From contig CALABS010000061.1 of the NCBI GenBank assembly GCA_937887565.1, positions 62,001-126,000 on the forward strand: DNA of 64,000 nucleotides, given 5' to 3'. Origin of the DNA: an uncultured Rhodospirillaceae bacterium. GTDB taxonomy: Bacteria; Pseudomonadota; Alphaproteobacteria; Rhodospirillales; Magnetospirillaceae. The notes under the pieces were generated by a model. That model saw only the letters and a program-made list of their open reading frames with translations, searched no databases and was not told the DNA's origin. Shown piece by piece: positions 40,156 through 48,757 of this stretch; the first letter of the stretch is position 1, and every line of letters starts with the position of its first letter. A program made the position numbers and the translations under genes.

Positions 40156-40925
40156 GCGACCAGCCCAAAATCCAGCTCACCGACGTCCACAAGTCGTTCG
40201 GCCCCAAGGTGGTCCTGGACGGCGTCGACCTGTCGGTGGCGAAGGGTGAATCCGTGGTGGTGATCGGCGGCTCGGGCACCGGCAAGTCGGTGATGCTGAA
40301 GTCGATCCTGGGCATCCTCAGGCCCGAGAAGGGCTCCATCAGGGTCGACGGCCAGGAGGTCATCGGCATGAGGAGCCGCGACCGCGACGCCCTGATGCTG
40401 AAATTCGGCATGCTGTTCCAGGGCTCGGCCCTGTTCGATTCCCTCAAGGTGTGGGAGAACGTCGCCTTCGGTCTGATCCAGGGCCGCGGCATGGACCGCG
40501 CCCAGGCGCGCGACATCGCCATCGAGACGCTGGCCAGCGTCGGCCTGGCCGCCTCGGCGGGCGATCTGTCCCCGGCCGAGCTGTCGGGCGGCATGCAAAA
40601 GCGCGTGGCCCTGGCCCGCGCCATCGCCACCAGCCCCGAGATCATCTTCTTCGACGAGCCGACCACCGGCCTCGACCCCATCATGGCCGACGTCATCAAC
40701 GACCTGATCGTCAAATGCGTCAAGGATCTGGGCGCCACCACCCTGTCCATCACCCACGACATGGCCAGCGCCCGCAAGATCGCCGACCGCATCGCCATGC
40801 TCTACAAGGGCAAGCTGATCTGGGTGGGCCCGGCCAAGGACATCGACCACTCGGGCAACGAGTTCGTCGACCAGTTCATCCATGGACGGGCCGAGGGGCC
40901 GATCAAGATGGAGCTGAGGGCCTGA
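40152..40925 (+). CDS. mlaF: MlaF-family ABC transporter ATPase
   Basis: A 257-residue ABC ATPase partnering MlaE in lipid transport across the envelope. Walker A is GGSGTGKSVMLKSILG near 36, the signature LSGGMQKRVALARA near 146, and Walker B EIIFFDEPTTGLDPIMADVI near 165. The H-loop is in LSITHDMASARK near 200. The ATG overlaps the mlaE stop. Confidence 0.95.
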   Translation: MSDQPKIQLTDVHKSFGPKVVLDGVDLSVAKGESVVVIGGSGTGKSVMLKSILGILRPEKGSIRVDGQEVIGMRSRDRDALMLKFGMLFQGSALFDSLKVWENVAFGLIQGRGMDRAQARDIAIETLASVGLAASAGDLSPAELSGGMQKRVALARAIATSPEIIFFDEPTTGLDPIMADVINDLIVKCVKDLGATTLSITHDMASARKIADRIAMLYKGKLIWVGPAKDIDHSGNEFVDQFIHGRAEGPIKMELRA

Positions 40926-40926
40926 A

Positions 40927-41148
40927 ATGGAAATCGAGCCGGCCATTTCGACAGAAATAATGGTCGCTACAGCGCTGGCCTCAACAATCAAAGCGCTTCA
41001 GAATGCGCACAATATGATTGTTCATCTCCATCTTGGTGACTTTGACAGAGCCAAAGAGGACAGCGTTCAATACGATTTGGCACTTAAAGATGCCATTGAC
41101 GACCTGAATGCATACCTGAAGGCGGTTCGTGATGCCCAAGCAGGTTGA
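40927..41148 (+). CDS. Small helical hypothetical protein of lower G+C
   Basis: A 73-residue, mostly helical protein (TALASTIKALQNAHNMIVHL, then DFDRAKEDSVQYDLALKDAI). It contains no recognised motif. Its DNA is visibly poorer in G+C (roughly half) and uses A/T-ending codons unlike its neighbours, a sign of recent transfer. It begins 1 base after mlaF and overlaps the next small gene by 17 bases. The mlaF-radA interval is normally short, so this pair looks inserted. Confidence 0.6.
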   Translation: MEIEPAISTEIMVATALASTIKALQNAHNMIVHLHLGDFDRAKEDSVQYDLALKDAIDDLNAYLKAVRDAQAG

Positions 41149-41428
41149 CATCGGCTTCTTGGCAGCCAGGATCGCCTCCCTGCGAGGGACTTCCGCAGGA
41201 CTTGAAACCGGCGGGGGCGGGGGCCAAGATGGAGGCATGGAAGCGCGCATCGCAAAACTCGAAGCCTCCGTGGGCCACTTGGAGCGGGATGTTTCGGACC
41301 TTCGCGCCGAGGCGAGGCAGTTGCGCGCTGATATGCGGCAGGACTTTCGCATTACGTGGGGTGGCCTGATTTTCGCTGCCCTGGGATTGGCGGGTTTAAT
41401 GGCCAAAGGATTCAACTGGATCGGCTGA
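41132..41428 (+). CDS. Small coiled-coil membrane protein, XhlA-like
   Basis: A 98-residue protein. The first ~35 residues are Gly-rich and divergent. Heptad-rich helix ARIAKLEASVGHLERDVSDL and AEARQLRADM lead to a single C-terminal membrane helix (WGGLIFAALGLAGLMAKGF). This layout resembles phage XhlA/BhlA-type holin-associated proteins (inference from pattern only). An internal Met at 41237 has a GGAGG only 1 base away, so the upstream ATG is preferred. It overlaps the preceding small gene by 17 bases, and the radA TTG begins 5 bases after its stop. Confidence 0.6.
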   Translation: MPKQVDIGFLAARIASLRGTSAGLETGGGGGQDGGMEARIAKLEASVGHLERDVSDLRAEARQLRADMRQDFRITWGGLIFAALGLAGLMAKGFNWIG

Positions 41429-41433
41429 TCGCC

Positions 41434-42804
41434 TTGGCCAAGTCCTCCCCCCGTTTCGTCTGCCAGGAATGCGGCTCGGTCACCACCAAGTGGGCCGGTA
41501 AGTGCGACGGCTGCGGGGCGTGGAACTCCATCGTCGAGGAGGCGGCCCGCGACGAGGTGCCCAAGGGGCTGTCGGGCAAGCCGGGCAAGAAGATCGAGTT
41601 CGTGGGGCTGGAGGGTTCGGCGGCGCCCCTGCCCCGCTACGTCACCGCCATCGCCGAGTTGGACCGCGTCTGCGGCGGCGGGCTGGTGCCCGGCTCGGCG
41701 CTGCTGGTGGGCGGCGATCCCGGCATCGGCAAGTCGACCCTGCTGCTGCAGGCCACCGCCGCCCTGGCCGGCCAGACCGGGGTGGCCTATATCTCGGGCG
41801 AGGAGGCGGTGGACCAAGTGCGCATGCGCGCCGGCCGCCTGGGGCTGGCCAAGGCGCCGGTGGCGTTGGCCTCGGCGACCAGTCTGCGCGACATCGTCGC
41901 CAGCCTGGACCATCCCGACGCCCCCAAGGTGGTGGTCATCGACTCGATCCAGACCGTCTATGCCGACAATGTCGAGAGCGCCCCGGGCTCGGTGGCCCAG
42001 GTGCGCGCCTGCGCCCACGAACTGATCCGCCTGGCCAAGCGGCGCGGCTTCGTGCTGTTCCTGGTCGGCCACGTCACCAAGGAAGGCGCCATCGCCGGCC
42101 CCCGGGTGATGGAGCACATGGTCGACACGGTGCTGTATTTCGAGGGCGACCGCGGCCACCAGTTCCGCATCCTGCGCGCCGTCAAAAACCGCTTTGGCGC
42201 CACCGACGAGATCGGCGTGTTCGAGATGACCGACCGCGGGCTGACCGAGGTGGCCAATCCCTCGGCGCTGTTCCTGGCCGAGCGGCGCGGCAACGTGTCG
42301 GGGTCCTGCGTCTTCGCCGGCATGGAGGGCACCCGCCCCATGCTGGTCGAAATCCAGGCCCTGGTGGCTCCCAGCACCCTGTCCAGCCCCCGCCGGGCGG
42401 TGGTGGGATGGGACTCCAACCGTTTGAGCATGGTGCTCGCCGTGCTCGACGCCCGATGCGGACTTGCTTTGTCGGGCAATGACGTTTATTTGAACGTCGC
42501 CGGCGGATTGAGGATCGCCGAGCCGGCCGCCGACCTCGCGGTGGCGGCGGCGCTGGTGTCCTCGGCCACCGACACCCCGGTTCCCGCCGACATGGTGGTC
42601 TTCGGCGAGATCGGATTGTCCGGCGAGGTGCGGGCGGTCAGCCAGACCGACGCCCGCCTCAAGGAGGCCGCCAAGCTGGGATTCGCCCAGGCCACCGTGC
42701 CGGCGAGTCCGCGCAAGGGAAAGGCGCAGCCGGCCGGCGGGCCGCTTTCGGTGCGTTCCATCGGTCACCTGCAGGACCTGGTGGGGCTGTTCCGGCGCGC
42801 GTGA
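41434..42804 (+). CDS. radA: DNA repair protein RadA
   Basis: A 456-residue RecA-like branch-migration ATPase. The N-terminal zinc finger is FVCQECGSVTTKWAGKCDGC, Walker A GGDPGIGKSTLLLQATAA near 92, the RadA-specific KNRFGATDE near 250, and the C-terminal Lon-protease-like fold has NVAGGLRIAEPAADLAVAAA near 355. Homologs start MAKSSPRFVCQ, so the start here is a TTG directly before AKSSPRF. The Shine-Dalgarno is poor. The two small genes upstream may have displaced the normal leader. Confidence 0.93.
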   Translation: MAKSSPRFVCQECGSVTTKWAGKCDGCGAWNSIVEEAARDEVPKGLSGKPGKKIEFVGLEGSAAPLPRYVTAIAELDRVCGGGLVPGSALLVGGDPGIGKSTLLLQATAALAGQTGVAYISGEEAVDQVRMRAGRLGLAKAPVALASATSLRDIVASLDHPDAPKVVVIDSIQTVYADNVESAPGSVAQVRACAHELIRLAKRRGFVLFLVGHVTKEGAIAGPRVMEHMVDTVLYFEGDRGHQFRILRAVKNRFGATDEIGVFEMTDRGLTEVANPSALFLAERRGNVSGSCVFAGMEGTRPMLVEIQALVAPSTLSSPRRAVVGWDSNRLSMVLAVLDARCGLALSGNDVYLNVAGGLRIAEPAADLAVAAALVSSATDTPVPADMVVFGEIGLSGEVRAVSQTDARLKEAAKLGFAQATVPASPRKGKAQPAGGPLSVRSIGHLQDLVGLFRRA

Positions 42805-42847
42805 GAACGGTATTTTTGCGACGGATTGGACGAACGGGCCGGCCTCG

Positions 42848-43519
42848 ATGGGCAACTTCACTTTCGTGGACGTGGTGGTGGCCGTGGTTCTCCTCGGCTC
42901 GGCCGGCTTCGCCTTCATGCGCGGATTCGTGCATGAAGTGCTGGCCATCCTGGCCTGGGTGGGCGCGATCTTCGCCGCGCTTTACGGACTGGAGCCGGCG
43001 CGGCCCCTGTTCCGCCAGTATATCGGCGCCGGCTGGGCGGCCGACGCCGCCGCCGCGCTCAGCATCTTCCTGGTCACGCTGCTGGTGCTGTCGCTGCTGA
43101 CCAAGGCCCTGTCCAACAAGGTCCAGAACAGCTCGCTGGGCAGCGTCGATTCATCACTGGGATTCGTCTTCGGCCTGCTGCGGGGCGCGGTGCTGCTGAG
43201 CCTGGCCTATCTGATGGCGGCCTGGCTGCTGGCCCCCGAACCGCCCGGCTGGCTGGCCCAGGCCAAGACGCGGCCCTGGCTCGACCGTGGCGCCGAGGTC
43301 CTGAGGGGGCTGGCGCCGGCCCAGTTCGGCATCGCCGAGGGCTCGGCCAAGGCGGTGTCCGCCGAGGCCCAGGAACTGATCGAGGCCGAGCGGACCTTCC
43401 GCAAATACGTGGCGCCGCAGCCGGCCGAGATACCTTCCGGCGACGCCCGCACCGACATCAAGGGCTACGATCCCGACAGCCGGGGCCAGATGGACCGGCT
43501 GTTCCAGACCAACCAGTGA
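42848..43519 (+). CDS. cvpA: CvpA family membrane protein
   Basis: A 223-residue protein with four N-terminal membrane helices, beginning MGNFTFVDVVVAVVLLGSAG and containing MRGFVHEVLAILAWVGAIFA, which is typical of CvpA/colicin V production proteins. A charged C-terminal tail follows. radA-cvpA-purF order is widespread in alphaproteobacteria. The role is envelope-related and not settled; the family name comes from colicin V export phenotypes. Confidence 0.9.
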   Translation: MGNFTFVDVVVAVVLLGSAGFAFMRGFVHEVLAILAWVGAIFAALYGLEPARPLFRQYIGAGWAADAAAALSIFLVTLLVLSLLTKALSNKVQNSSLGSVDSSLGFVFGLLRGAVLLSLAYLMAAWLLAPEPPGWLAQAKTRPWLDRGAEVLRGLAPAQFGIAEGSAKAVSAEAQELIEAERTFRKYVAPQPAEIPSGDARTDIKGYDPDSRGQMDRLFQTNQ

Positions 43520-43544
43520 CATCACCCCCGGCCACGAGAGCGAC

Positions 43545-45008
43545 ATGCTGACCACCCATCCCTTCGACGACGACCATCTGCGCGAGGAGTGCGGCGTCTT
43601 CGGCGTCCACGGTCATCCGGATGCCGCCGCCCTGGTGGCGCTCGGTCTGCACGCGCTTCAGCACCGCGGCCAGGAGGCCGCCGGCGCCGTCACCTTCGAC
43701 GGCCGGCAGTTCCACAACCACCGCGACCTCGGCCACGTCGAGGACGTGTTCGGCAACGAGGCGGTGATCCGCAAGCTCAAGGGCGCCAACGCGGTCGGCC
43801 ATGTGCGCTACTCGACCACCGGCGAAACCCTGCTCCGGAACGTGCAGCCGCTGTTCGCCGAGATGGAGTTCGGCGGCCTGGCCCTGGCCCACAACGGCAA
43901 CCTGACCAACGCCATGACGCTGCGGCGCCAGCTGGTCAAGCGCGGCTGCCTGTTCCAGTCGACCACCGACACCGAGGTGATCATCCACCTGATCGCCATC
44001 AGCCTGTACGCCACCGTCGAGGACCGCCTGATCGACGCGCTCAGGCAGATCGAGGGCGCTTATTCGCTGGTCTGCCTGACCAAGGATTCGGTGATCGGCG
44101 TGCGCGACCCGCTGGGCATCCGCCCGCTGGTCATCGGACGCCTGGACGGCGCCTGGTGCCTGGCGTCCGAGACCTGCGCGCTGGACATCATCGGCGCCGA
44201 ATTCGTGCGCGACGTCGAGCCGGGCGAGATCGTGGTTCTGACCGAGGACGGCATCCGCTCGGTCAAGCCGTTCGGCGGCGGCGGCCAGCGGTTCTGCATC
44301 TTCGAGTACATCTATTTCGCCCGCCCCGATTCGGTGATGGAGGGCACCAGCGTCTATGAGGCGCGCAAACGCATCGGCGCCCAGCTGGCGCGCGAAAGCA
44401 GCGTCGCGGCCGACGTGGTGGTGCCGGTGCCCGATTCCGGCGTCCCCGCCGCGCTGGGCTTCGCCGCCGAGGCCGGCATTCCGTTCGAGCTGGGCATCAT
44501 CCGCAACCACTATGTGGGCCGCACCTTCATCCAGCCCACCGACAGCACGCGGCACACCGGCGTCAAGATGAAGCACAACGCCAACCGCGCCTACCTGGAA
44601 GGCAAGCGGGTCATCCTGGTCGATGACTCCATCGTGCGCGGCACCACCAGCCGCAAGATCGTCGAGATGGTCCGCCAGGCCGGCGCGCGCGAGGTCCACA
44701 TGCGCATCTCGTCGCCGCCGACCGCCTTCCCGTGCTATTTCGGCATCGACACCCCCGAGCGCGACAAGCTGCTGGCGGCGCAATACGACGTCGACGGCAT
44801 GGCGCGGCTGATCGGGGTCGATTCGCTGGCCTTCATCTCGCTGGACGGCCTGTACCGGGCGGTCGGGGGCGAAAGCCGCGACGCGACCTGCCCGCAGTTC
44901 TGCGACGCCTGCTTCACGGGCGACTATCCCGTCGCCCCGGCCGACCATTCGCCGGCGGCCAAGGAAGAGACCCGGCAATTGTCCCTGTTGGAGGAGAACC
45001 AGGCATGA
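43545..45008 (+). CDS. purF: Amidophosphoribosyltransferase
   Basis: A 487-residue enzyme of the first committed purine step, joining glutamine amide nitrogen to PRPP. The N-terminal nucleophile is C16 (EECGVFGVHGHPDAAALVAL), after a 15-residue propeptide. The Ntn-glutaminase has HNGNLTNAMTLRRQLV near 120. The PRPP-binding site is VILVDDSIVRGTTSRKIVEM near 360. Late Cys-rich stretch CPQFCDACFTGDYP near 450 may bind an FeS cluster, as in the B. subtilis type. Confidence 0.96.
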   Translation: MLTTHPFDDDHLREECGVFGVHGHPDAAALVALGLHALQHRGQEAAGAVTFDGRQFHNHRDLGHVEDVFGNEAVIRKLKGANAVGHVRYSTTGETLLRNVQPLFAEMEFGGLALAHNGNLTNAMTLRRQLVKRGCLFQSTTDTEVIIHLIAISLYATVEDRLIDALRQIEGAYSLVCLTKDSVIGVRDPLGIRPLVIGRLDGAWCLASETCALDIIGAEFVRDVEPGEIVVLTEDGIRSVKPFGGGGQRFCIFEYIYFARPDSVMEGTSVYEARKRIGAQLARESSVAADVVVPVPDSGVPAALGFAAEAGIPFELGIIRNHYVGRTFIQPTDSTRHTGVKMKHNANRAYLEGKRVILVDDSIVRGTTSRKIVEMVRQAGAREVHMRISSPPTAFPCYFGIDTPERDKLLAAQYDVDGMARLIGVDSLAFISLDGLYRAVGGESRDATCPQFCDACFTGDYPVAPADHSPAAKEETRQLSLLEENQA

Positions 45009-45718
45009 CCAAGCGACTTGATGGCCGCATCGCCCTGATCACCGGCGCCTCGCGCGGCATCGGCCGGGCGGTCGCCAAGCGCTTCGCCGCCGAGGGAGCG
45101 ACGGTCGTCTGCCTGGCCCGCACCCAGGGCGCGCTGGAGGAACTGGACGACGAGATCGCCGACGCGGGCGGAAAGGCCGTGCTGGTTCCCCTCGACCTGC
45201 GCCGCTTCGACGAGATCGACCAGGTGGCGGCCGCCATCCACGAACGCTTCGGCCGGCTCGACATCCTGGTCGGCAATGCCGGCGACCTGGGCGGCGGTCT
45301 CGCCCCCATCGGCCATGTCGACCAAAAGCATTTCCAGGAGGCCTTCGACATCAACGTCACCGCCAATTACCGCCTGATCCGGGCGCTGGACCCGCTGCTG
45401 CGGACCTCGGATGCCGGCCGCGCCATCTTCGTGACCTCGGGCGTCGCCCAGGGCACGGCGCCGTTCTTCGGGGTATACGCCGCCGGCAAGGCGGCGCTGG
45501 AGGCCATCGTCCGGACCTGGGCCGCCGAGGTCGAACGAATTTCCGCGCTGCGGGTCAATCTGGTCGATCCGGGGATTGTCGCTACCCGCATGCGGGCCAT
45601 CGCCTTTCCCGGCGAGGACCCCACCAAGCTGACGCAACCCGAGGAGATCACCGAGGTCTTCGTGGAACTGGCCGAACCGTCCTGTGCGCGCCACGGCGAG
45701 ATCGTCCGCCTCGGCTAG
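45005..45718 (+). CDS. SDR family oxidoreductase
   Basis: A 237-residue short-chain dehydrogenase. Cofactor motif LITGASRGIGRAVAKRFAAE is near 10, the catalytic Ser in IFVTSGVAQGTAPFF near 147, and Tyr/Lys in GVYAAGKAALEAIV near 160. The ATG overlaps the purF stop (ATGA). SDRs occur right after purF in related genomes, so the pair may be functionally linked, but the substrate is unknown. Confidence 0.92.
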   Translation: MTKRLDGRIALITGASRGIGRAVAKRFAAEGATVVCLARTQGALEELDDEIADAGGKAVLVPLDLRRFDEIDQVAAAIHERFGRLDILVGNAGDLGGGLAPIGHVDQKHFQEAFDINVTANYRLIRALDPLLRTSDAGRAIFVTSGVAQGTAPFFGVYAAGKAALEAIVRTWAAEVERISALRVNLVDPGIVATRMRAIAFPGEDPTKLTQPEEITEVFVELAEPSCARHGEIVRLG

Positions 45719-45725
45719 TCTCGGC

Positions 45726-45754
45726 TTGCGCCGGACGGCCTTGTCCTGTATCCC
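45726..45754 (+). promoter_or_regulatory. Promoter of the first unknown paralogue
   Basis: TTGCGC (45726-45731), a 17-base spacer ending GTCCTG, then TATCCC (45749-45754). The expected start near 45761 gives a 17-base leader. The spacer end and the TTGC start match the promoter at 47082-47110. Confidence 0.5.
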
Positions 45755-45777
45755 GGAATTGGGATTGCGAGGGCGGG

Positions 45778-47073
45778 ATGACTTCCAGTGAACGTGACAA
45801 CAAGACGTTCGAGACCAAGGTCGCGAACCTGATCGCCGCGACGCGCCACCTGGAAATTCCGCAGATCCTGGTGCTGCGGCGGCTGACCATGACCGATCCG
45901 GAAAGCCGCCGCTGGGCGAACGACAAGCAACTGGCGGCGGTGTTCACCGTCATCCTGACCAAGGCGGTCGAACGGATCGGGCTTGACCGGTTCCGCGAGG
46001 CCCGGCTCCGCAACTTCGCCCCCATGCTTCCCCAGGGGCCGGCCGAGGCCCGGGACGAGGATGCCCGCGTCCTGGCCGAGATCGCGACGCAAATACTGGG
46101 GCCGCCGCCGATGTCGGAAGCGGAGACGGCCCAGCAGGGCTTCGAGCGGCTGCTGGCCCTGGGGCCGGCCGCTCCCGGCCCGCGCACCGCCCGCCAGCAG
46201 TCTCCGATCAAGGAACCGCCACCGCTGTTCGCCGCCCAGTTGGGGCCGAATTCGGGCATCCTGCCGCCCGCCAAGCTGCGCGCCATGGGAGCGGAAGCCT
46301 CGGGCGACGGCAAACCCATCGACTTCGACAGCCTGTTCGACGAGACCATTTGCGGCTATTCCCGCAAGATCCTTGGCCTGCTGCGCGCCACCGGCGACAC
46401 CAAGGGCGTGCGCATGCCGTTCATCGTCGCCCCCGAATTCGGCACCTGCTATGAGGAAATCCTGCGCCGCTTCGTGCTGCCCCAGATGCGCGCGTCGCGC
46501 CACATCCAGTCGCTGGCCAACAGTTACAACTGGGCCGAGGTCGGCGGCGACAAGCTGATCGAGATCATCCAGGGCAGCGAGGTGAACAACCCGGTGCTTC
46601 ACAACTGGGACACCCGCTGGGGGGCGTTCCGGTCGCAAAAGGTCGGCGGCAAGATCAGGAAGCCCAAGGGCGACGACAATCCCTGGCCGCTGGTCAACGA
46701 GGACGCCACCCGCGGCAATTATCGCCCGCCCGGCGAGGAGCACCTGCAGATCCTGCAGGACATCATCCGCTGGGAAGCCGACTCGCTGGCCAAGGCGTGG
46801 CGCGAGCTGTGCCAGCTCTACGAGCAGGAATTCAGCCCCAACGCCCGCCAGGAGCAGGCCCGCGAGGGCGCCTTCCGCGACGGCATCATGAAATGGGCGA
46901 GCAAGCTCCCGGAACACATCGGCGAGTTCTTCACCATCAAGGCCTATTTCGACTTCCCGCGCATCGACGGCCAGTTTACCCGCCGCCAGCTGACCAATTT
47001 CGGCCGCTCCGACCCCGAGCGGCGGCGGGCCGCGCCCTTCCTCTACGACTTCGTCCAGCATCTTCCCGACTAG
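45778..47073 (+). CDS. Unknown protein, paralogue of the next gene (copy 1)
   Basis: A 431-residue soluble, helix-rich protein with no signal peptide or membrane segment and no family I recognise. It resembles the next gene over most of its length: NKTFETKVANLIAATRHLEI at the start, LFDETICGY near 180, FVLPQMRAS near 230, IIQGSEVNNPVLHNWDTRWG near 262, IIRWEAD near 325, and FRDGIMKWASKLPEHIGEFF near 365. A Pro-rich insert at ~105-165 is absent from its partner. The conserved acidic/Trp/His residues could be catalytic, but no known motif emerges. Gene duplication is the likely origin. Confidence 0.75.
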   Translation: MTSSERDNKTFETKVANLIAATRHLEIPQILVLRRLTMTDPESRRWANDKQLAAVFTVILTKAVERIGLDRFREARLRNFAPMLPQGPAEARDEDARVLAEIATQILGPPPMSEAETAQQGFERLLALGPAAPGPRTARQQSPIKEPPPLFAAQLGPNSGILPPAKLRAMGAEASGDGKPIDFDSLFDETICGYSRKILGLLRATGDTKGVRMPFIVAPEFGTCYEEILRRFVLPQMRASRHIQSLANSYNWAEVGGDKLIEIIQGSEVNNPVLHNWDTRWGAFRSQKVGGKIRKPKGDDNPWPLVNEDATRGNYRPPGEEHLQILQDIIRWEADSLAKAWRELCQLYEQEFSPNARQEQAREGAFRDGIMKWASKLPEHIGEFFTIKAYFDFPRIDGQFTRRQLTNFGRSDPERRRAAPFLYDFVQHLPD

Positions 47074-47081
47074 CCGTTCCC

Positions 47082-47110
47082 TTGCATCGTCCACCCGTGT
47101 CCTGTATTGC
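47082..47110 (+). promoter_or_regulatory. Promoter of the second unknown paralogue
   Basis: TTGCAT (47082-47087), a 17-base spacer ending GTGTCCTG, then TATTGC (47105-47110). It predicts a start near 47117, downstream of an in-frame ATG at 47107, which supports the Met at 47155 as the true start. It closely matches the promoter ahead of copy 1, especially TTGC and GTCCTGTAT. Confidence 0.55.
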
Positions 47111-47154
47111 CTAGGGACGGGAAGGGCGTTCCAGCGAAGCGTTTGGGCGAGGGG

Positions 47155-48285
47155 ATGAACAAGACGTTCGAAGCGAAGGTCGCCGAACTGGTGGCGGTCA
47201 CCCGCCACCTGGACGTGGCGAGCATCCTGTCGCTCCGCCGCATGACGCTCGCCGATCCCCAAAGCCGGAAATGGGCCTCCGAGAAGCAGCTCAACGTGGT
47301 CTTCGACGTCATCCTGTCGAAGGTCCTCGAGTGCCAGGACAAGCAGACCCTTTTCGAGGCGCGCGAACGCCTCTATGCCCCCCTGATGCCAGCCGGGTTC
47401 GAGGGTCTGGATGAAAACCGGTCCGTGTTGTCGCGCCTCGTCGATGCCCTGCTGGACGGCTACGAGCCGCCCGCCGAGGAGGACGAGCCGGTCGGCCTCG
47501 ACTCCATCGACGCCTCGTCCATCGCCGACTTTCCGACCCTGTTCGACGACACCATCTGCGCCTATGCCAAGGGGGCGTTGAAGCCGCTGGCAACCAGGGG
47601 AAGGCGCACCGACATCCTGCTCCCCTTCATCCTGGCCCCCAATTTCCTGGCCTGCTACGAGAAGGTGCTGCGGGAGTTCGTGCTGCCGACCATGCGGGCC
47701 AGCAAGAAGATCAGAACCCTGGGCCGCCGTCACGACTGGAGCAAGGAAGGGCCAGGCAAGATCATCGCCATCATCCAGGGCACCGACGACTCCAACAACC
47801 CGATCCTGCACCAATGGGACCAGCGCTGGAATTCCTTTGTCCGCGAGCGCGCCGGCAGCAAGACCAAGGAACTCAAGCCCGAGGACGATCCGTGGCCGGC
47901 GTTCCGCGACCATGCCGAGAAGCACGGCTATACCCCCCCCACCGAGGCTGACATCCCGACCCTGCGCAACGTCATCCGCTGGGAGGCCGACGAGACCACC
48001 GAGGCCTGGCGCGAGATCGAGCAGCGCTACGAGCAGGAATACCACCCGCCCCACAAGCGCGACCAGGCCCGGCCCGGCACCTTCCGCGACGGCATCATCA
48101 AATGGATCGAGCGGCTGCCCCACCATGTGGGCGACCTGTTGGCGATCCGCACCCATTTCGATTACCCGAAGAAGGTGGACCGCCTGTTCCTGCGCACCCT
48201 GATCCAGACCATGGGCGGCACCGAAAAGGAGCGCTGGCGCAAGGGCCCGGTGCTGATGACCTTCTACAACGACCTGCCCAAATAG
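47155..48285 (+). CDS. Unknown protein, paralogue of the previous gene (copy 2)
   Basis: A 376-residue helix-rich protein. Segments shared with copy 1 are NKTFEAKVAELVAVTRHLDV at the start, LFDDTICAYAKGALKP near 125, FVLPTMRAS near 172, IIQGTDDSNNPILHQWDQRW near 205, VIRWEADETTEAW near 268, and FRDGIIKWIERLPHHVGDLL near 310. Both end in a short TFYNDLPK/FVQHLPD-type tail. GAGGGG sits almost touching this ATG; the homologous N-terminus sets the start. Cytoplasmic by appearance, function unknown. Confidence 0.75.
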   Translation: MNKTFEAKVAELVAVTRHLDVASILSLRRMTLADPQSRKWASEKQLNVVFDVILSKVLECQDKQTLFEARERLYAPLMPAGFEGLDENRSVLSRLVDALLDGYEPPAEEDEPVGLDSIDASSIADFPTLFDDTICAYAKGALKPLATRGRRTDILLPFILAPNFLACYEKVLREFVLPTMRASKKIRTLGRRHDWSKEGPGKIIAIIQGTDDSNNPILHQWDQRWNSFVRERAGSKTKELKPEDDPWPAFRDHAEKHGYTPPTEADIPTLRNVIRWEADETTEAWREIEQRYEQEYHPPHKRDQARPGTFRDGIIKWIERLPHHVGDLLAIRTHFDYPKKVDRLFLRTLIQTMGGTEKERWRKGPVLMTFYNDLPK

Positions 48286-48292
48286 GCCGGCC

Positions 48293-48757
48293 ATGGCTGT
48301 GCTGGACCACGTCAACATCGTGGTGGCGGAGGTCGACCGCTCCGTCGCCTTCTATTCCCGCCTGCTGGGCCTGCGGGTGATCATGGACAGGGTGCTGGAC
48401 GGTCCCTGGTTCGAGAGCCTGGCCGGCCAGGCGGGTGCCCGGGCCCGCTGCGTCATCCTCGACGCGCCCGGCGGCGGCTGCCGGGTCGAGCTGTTGCGCT
48501 TCGAGGGCGCCGACGGCCGCCCCCTGCCCGCCAATTCCCGGCCGGCCACCGCCGGCTTGCGCCATGTGGCGGTGCGGGTCGACGACCTCGGGTCGCGGCT
48601 GGCGATCCTGGCGGCCGAATTCGACCAGGCGGCGACGCCGGTCGAGGTTCCGGCCGACATCGTCACGGGCGGCAAGCGCATGGCCTATGTCCGCGACCCC
48701 GACGGCACCATCGTCGAGTTGGCCGAGTACGGGCTCGCCGCGCCGGAGTTTCGCTGA
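48293..48757 (+). CDS. VOC-family (glyoxalase/dioxygenase fold) protein
   Basis: A 154-residue metal-dependent VOC protein. Metal ligands are His in VLDHVNIVVAEVDRSVAFY near 6, His in GLRHVAVRVDDL near 88 and Glu in GTIVELAEY near 143, so a metal site is likely. It could be a lactoylglutathione lyase-like or methylmalonyl-CoA epimerase-like enzyme; the length fits either. It overlaps the macrodomain gene by 1 base (TGATG), and the start is 7 bases after copy 2. Confidence 0.85.
   Translation: MAVLDHVNIVVAEVDRSVAFYSRLLGLRVIMDRVLDGPWFESLAGQAGARARCVILDAPGGGCRVELLRFEGADGRPLPANSRPATAGLRHVAVRVDDLGSRLAILAAEFDQAATPVEVPADIVTGGKRMAYVRDPDGTIVELAEYGLAAPEFR

Noticed and set aside
47107..47154. ATG at 47107 as the start of copy 2
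   Set aside because: It lies inside or before the predicted transcription start, and homology with copy 1 begins at MNKTFEAK (47155).
45715..48318. 867-codon antisense frame across the tandem unknown pair
   Set aside because: It made me ask which strand is coding for the unknown pair. The plus-strand frames are chosen: they are two clear paralogues with promoters, normal composition and conserved blocks, and the antisense frame is Gly/Arg/Leu-rich.
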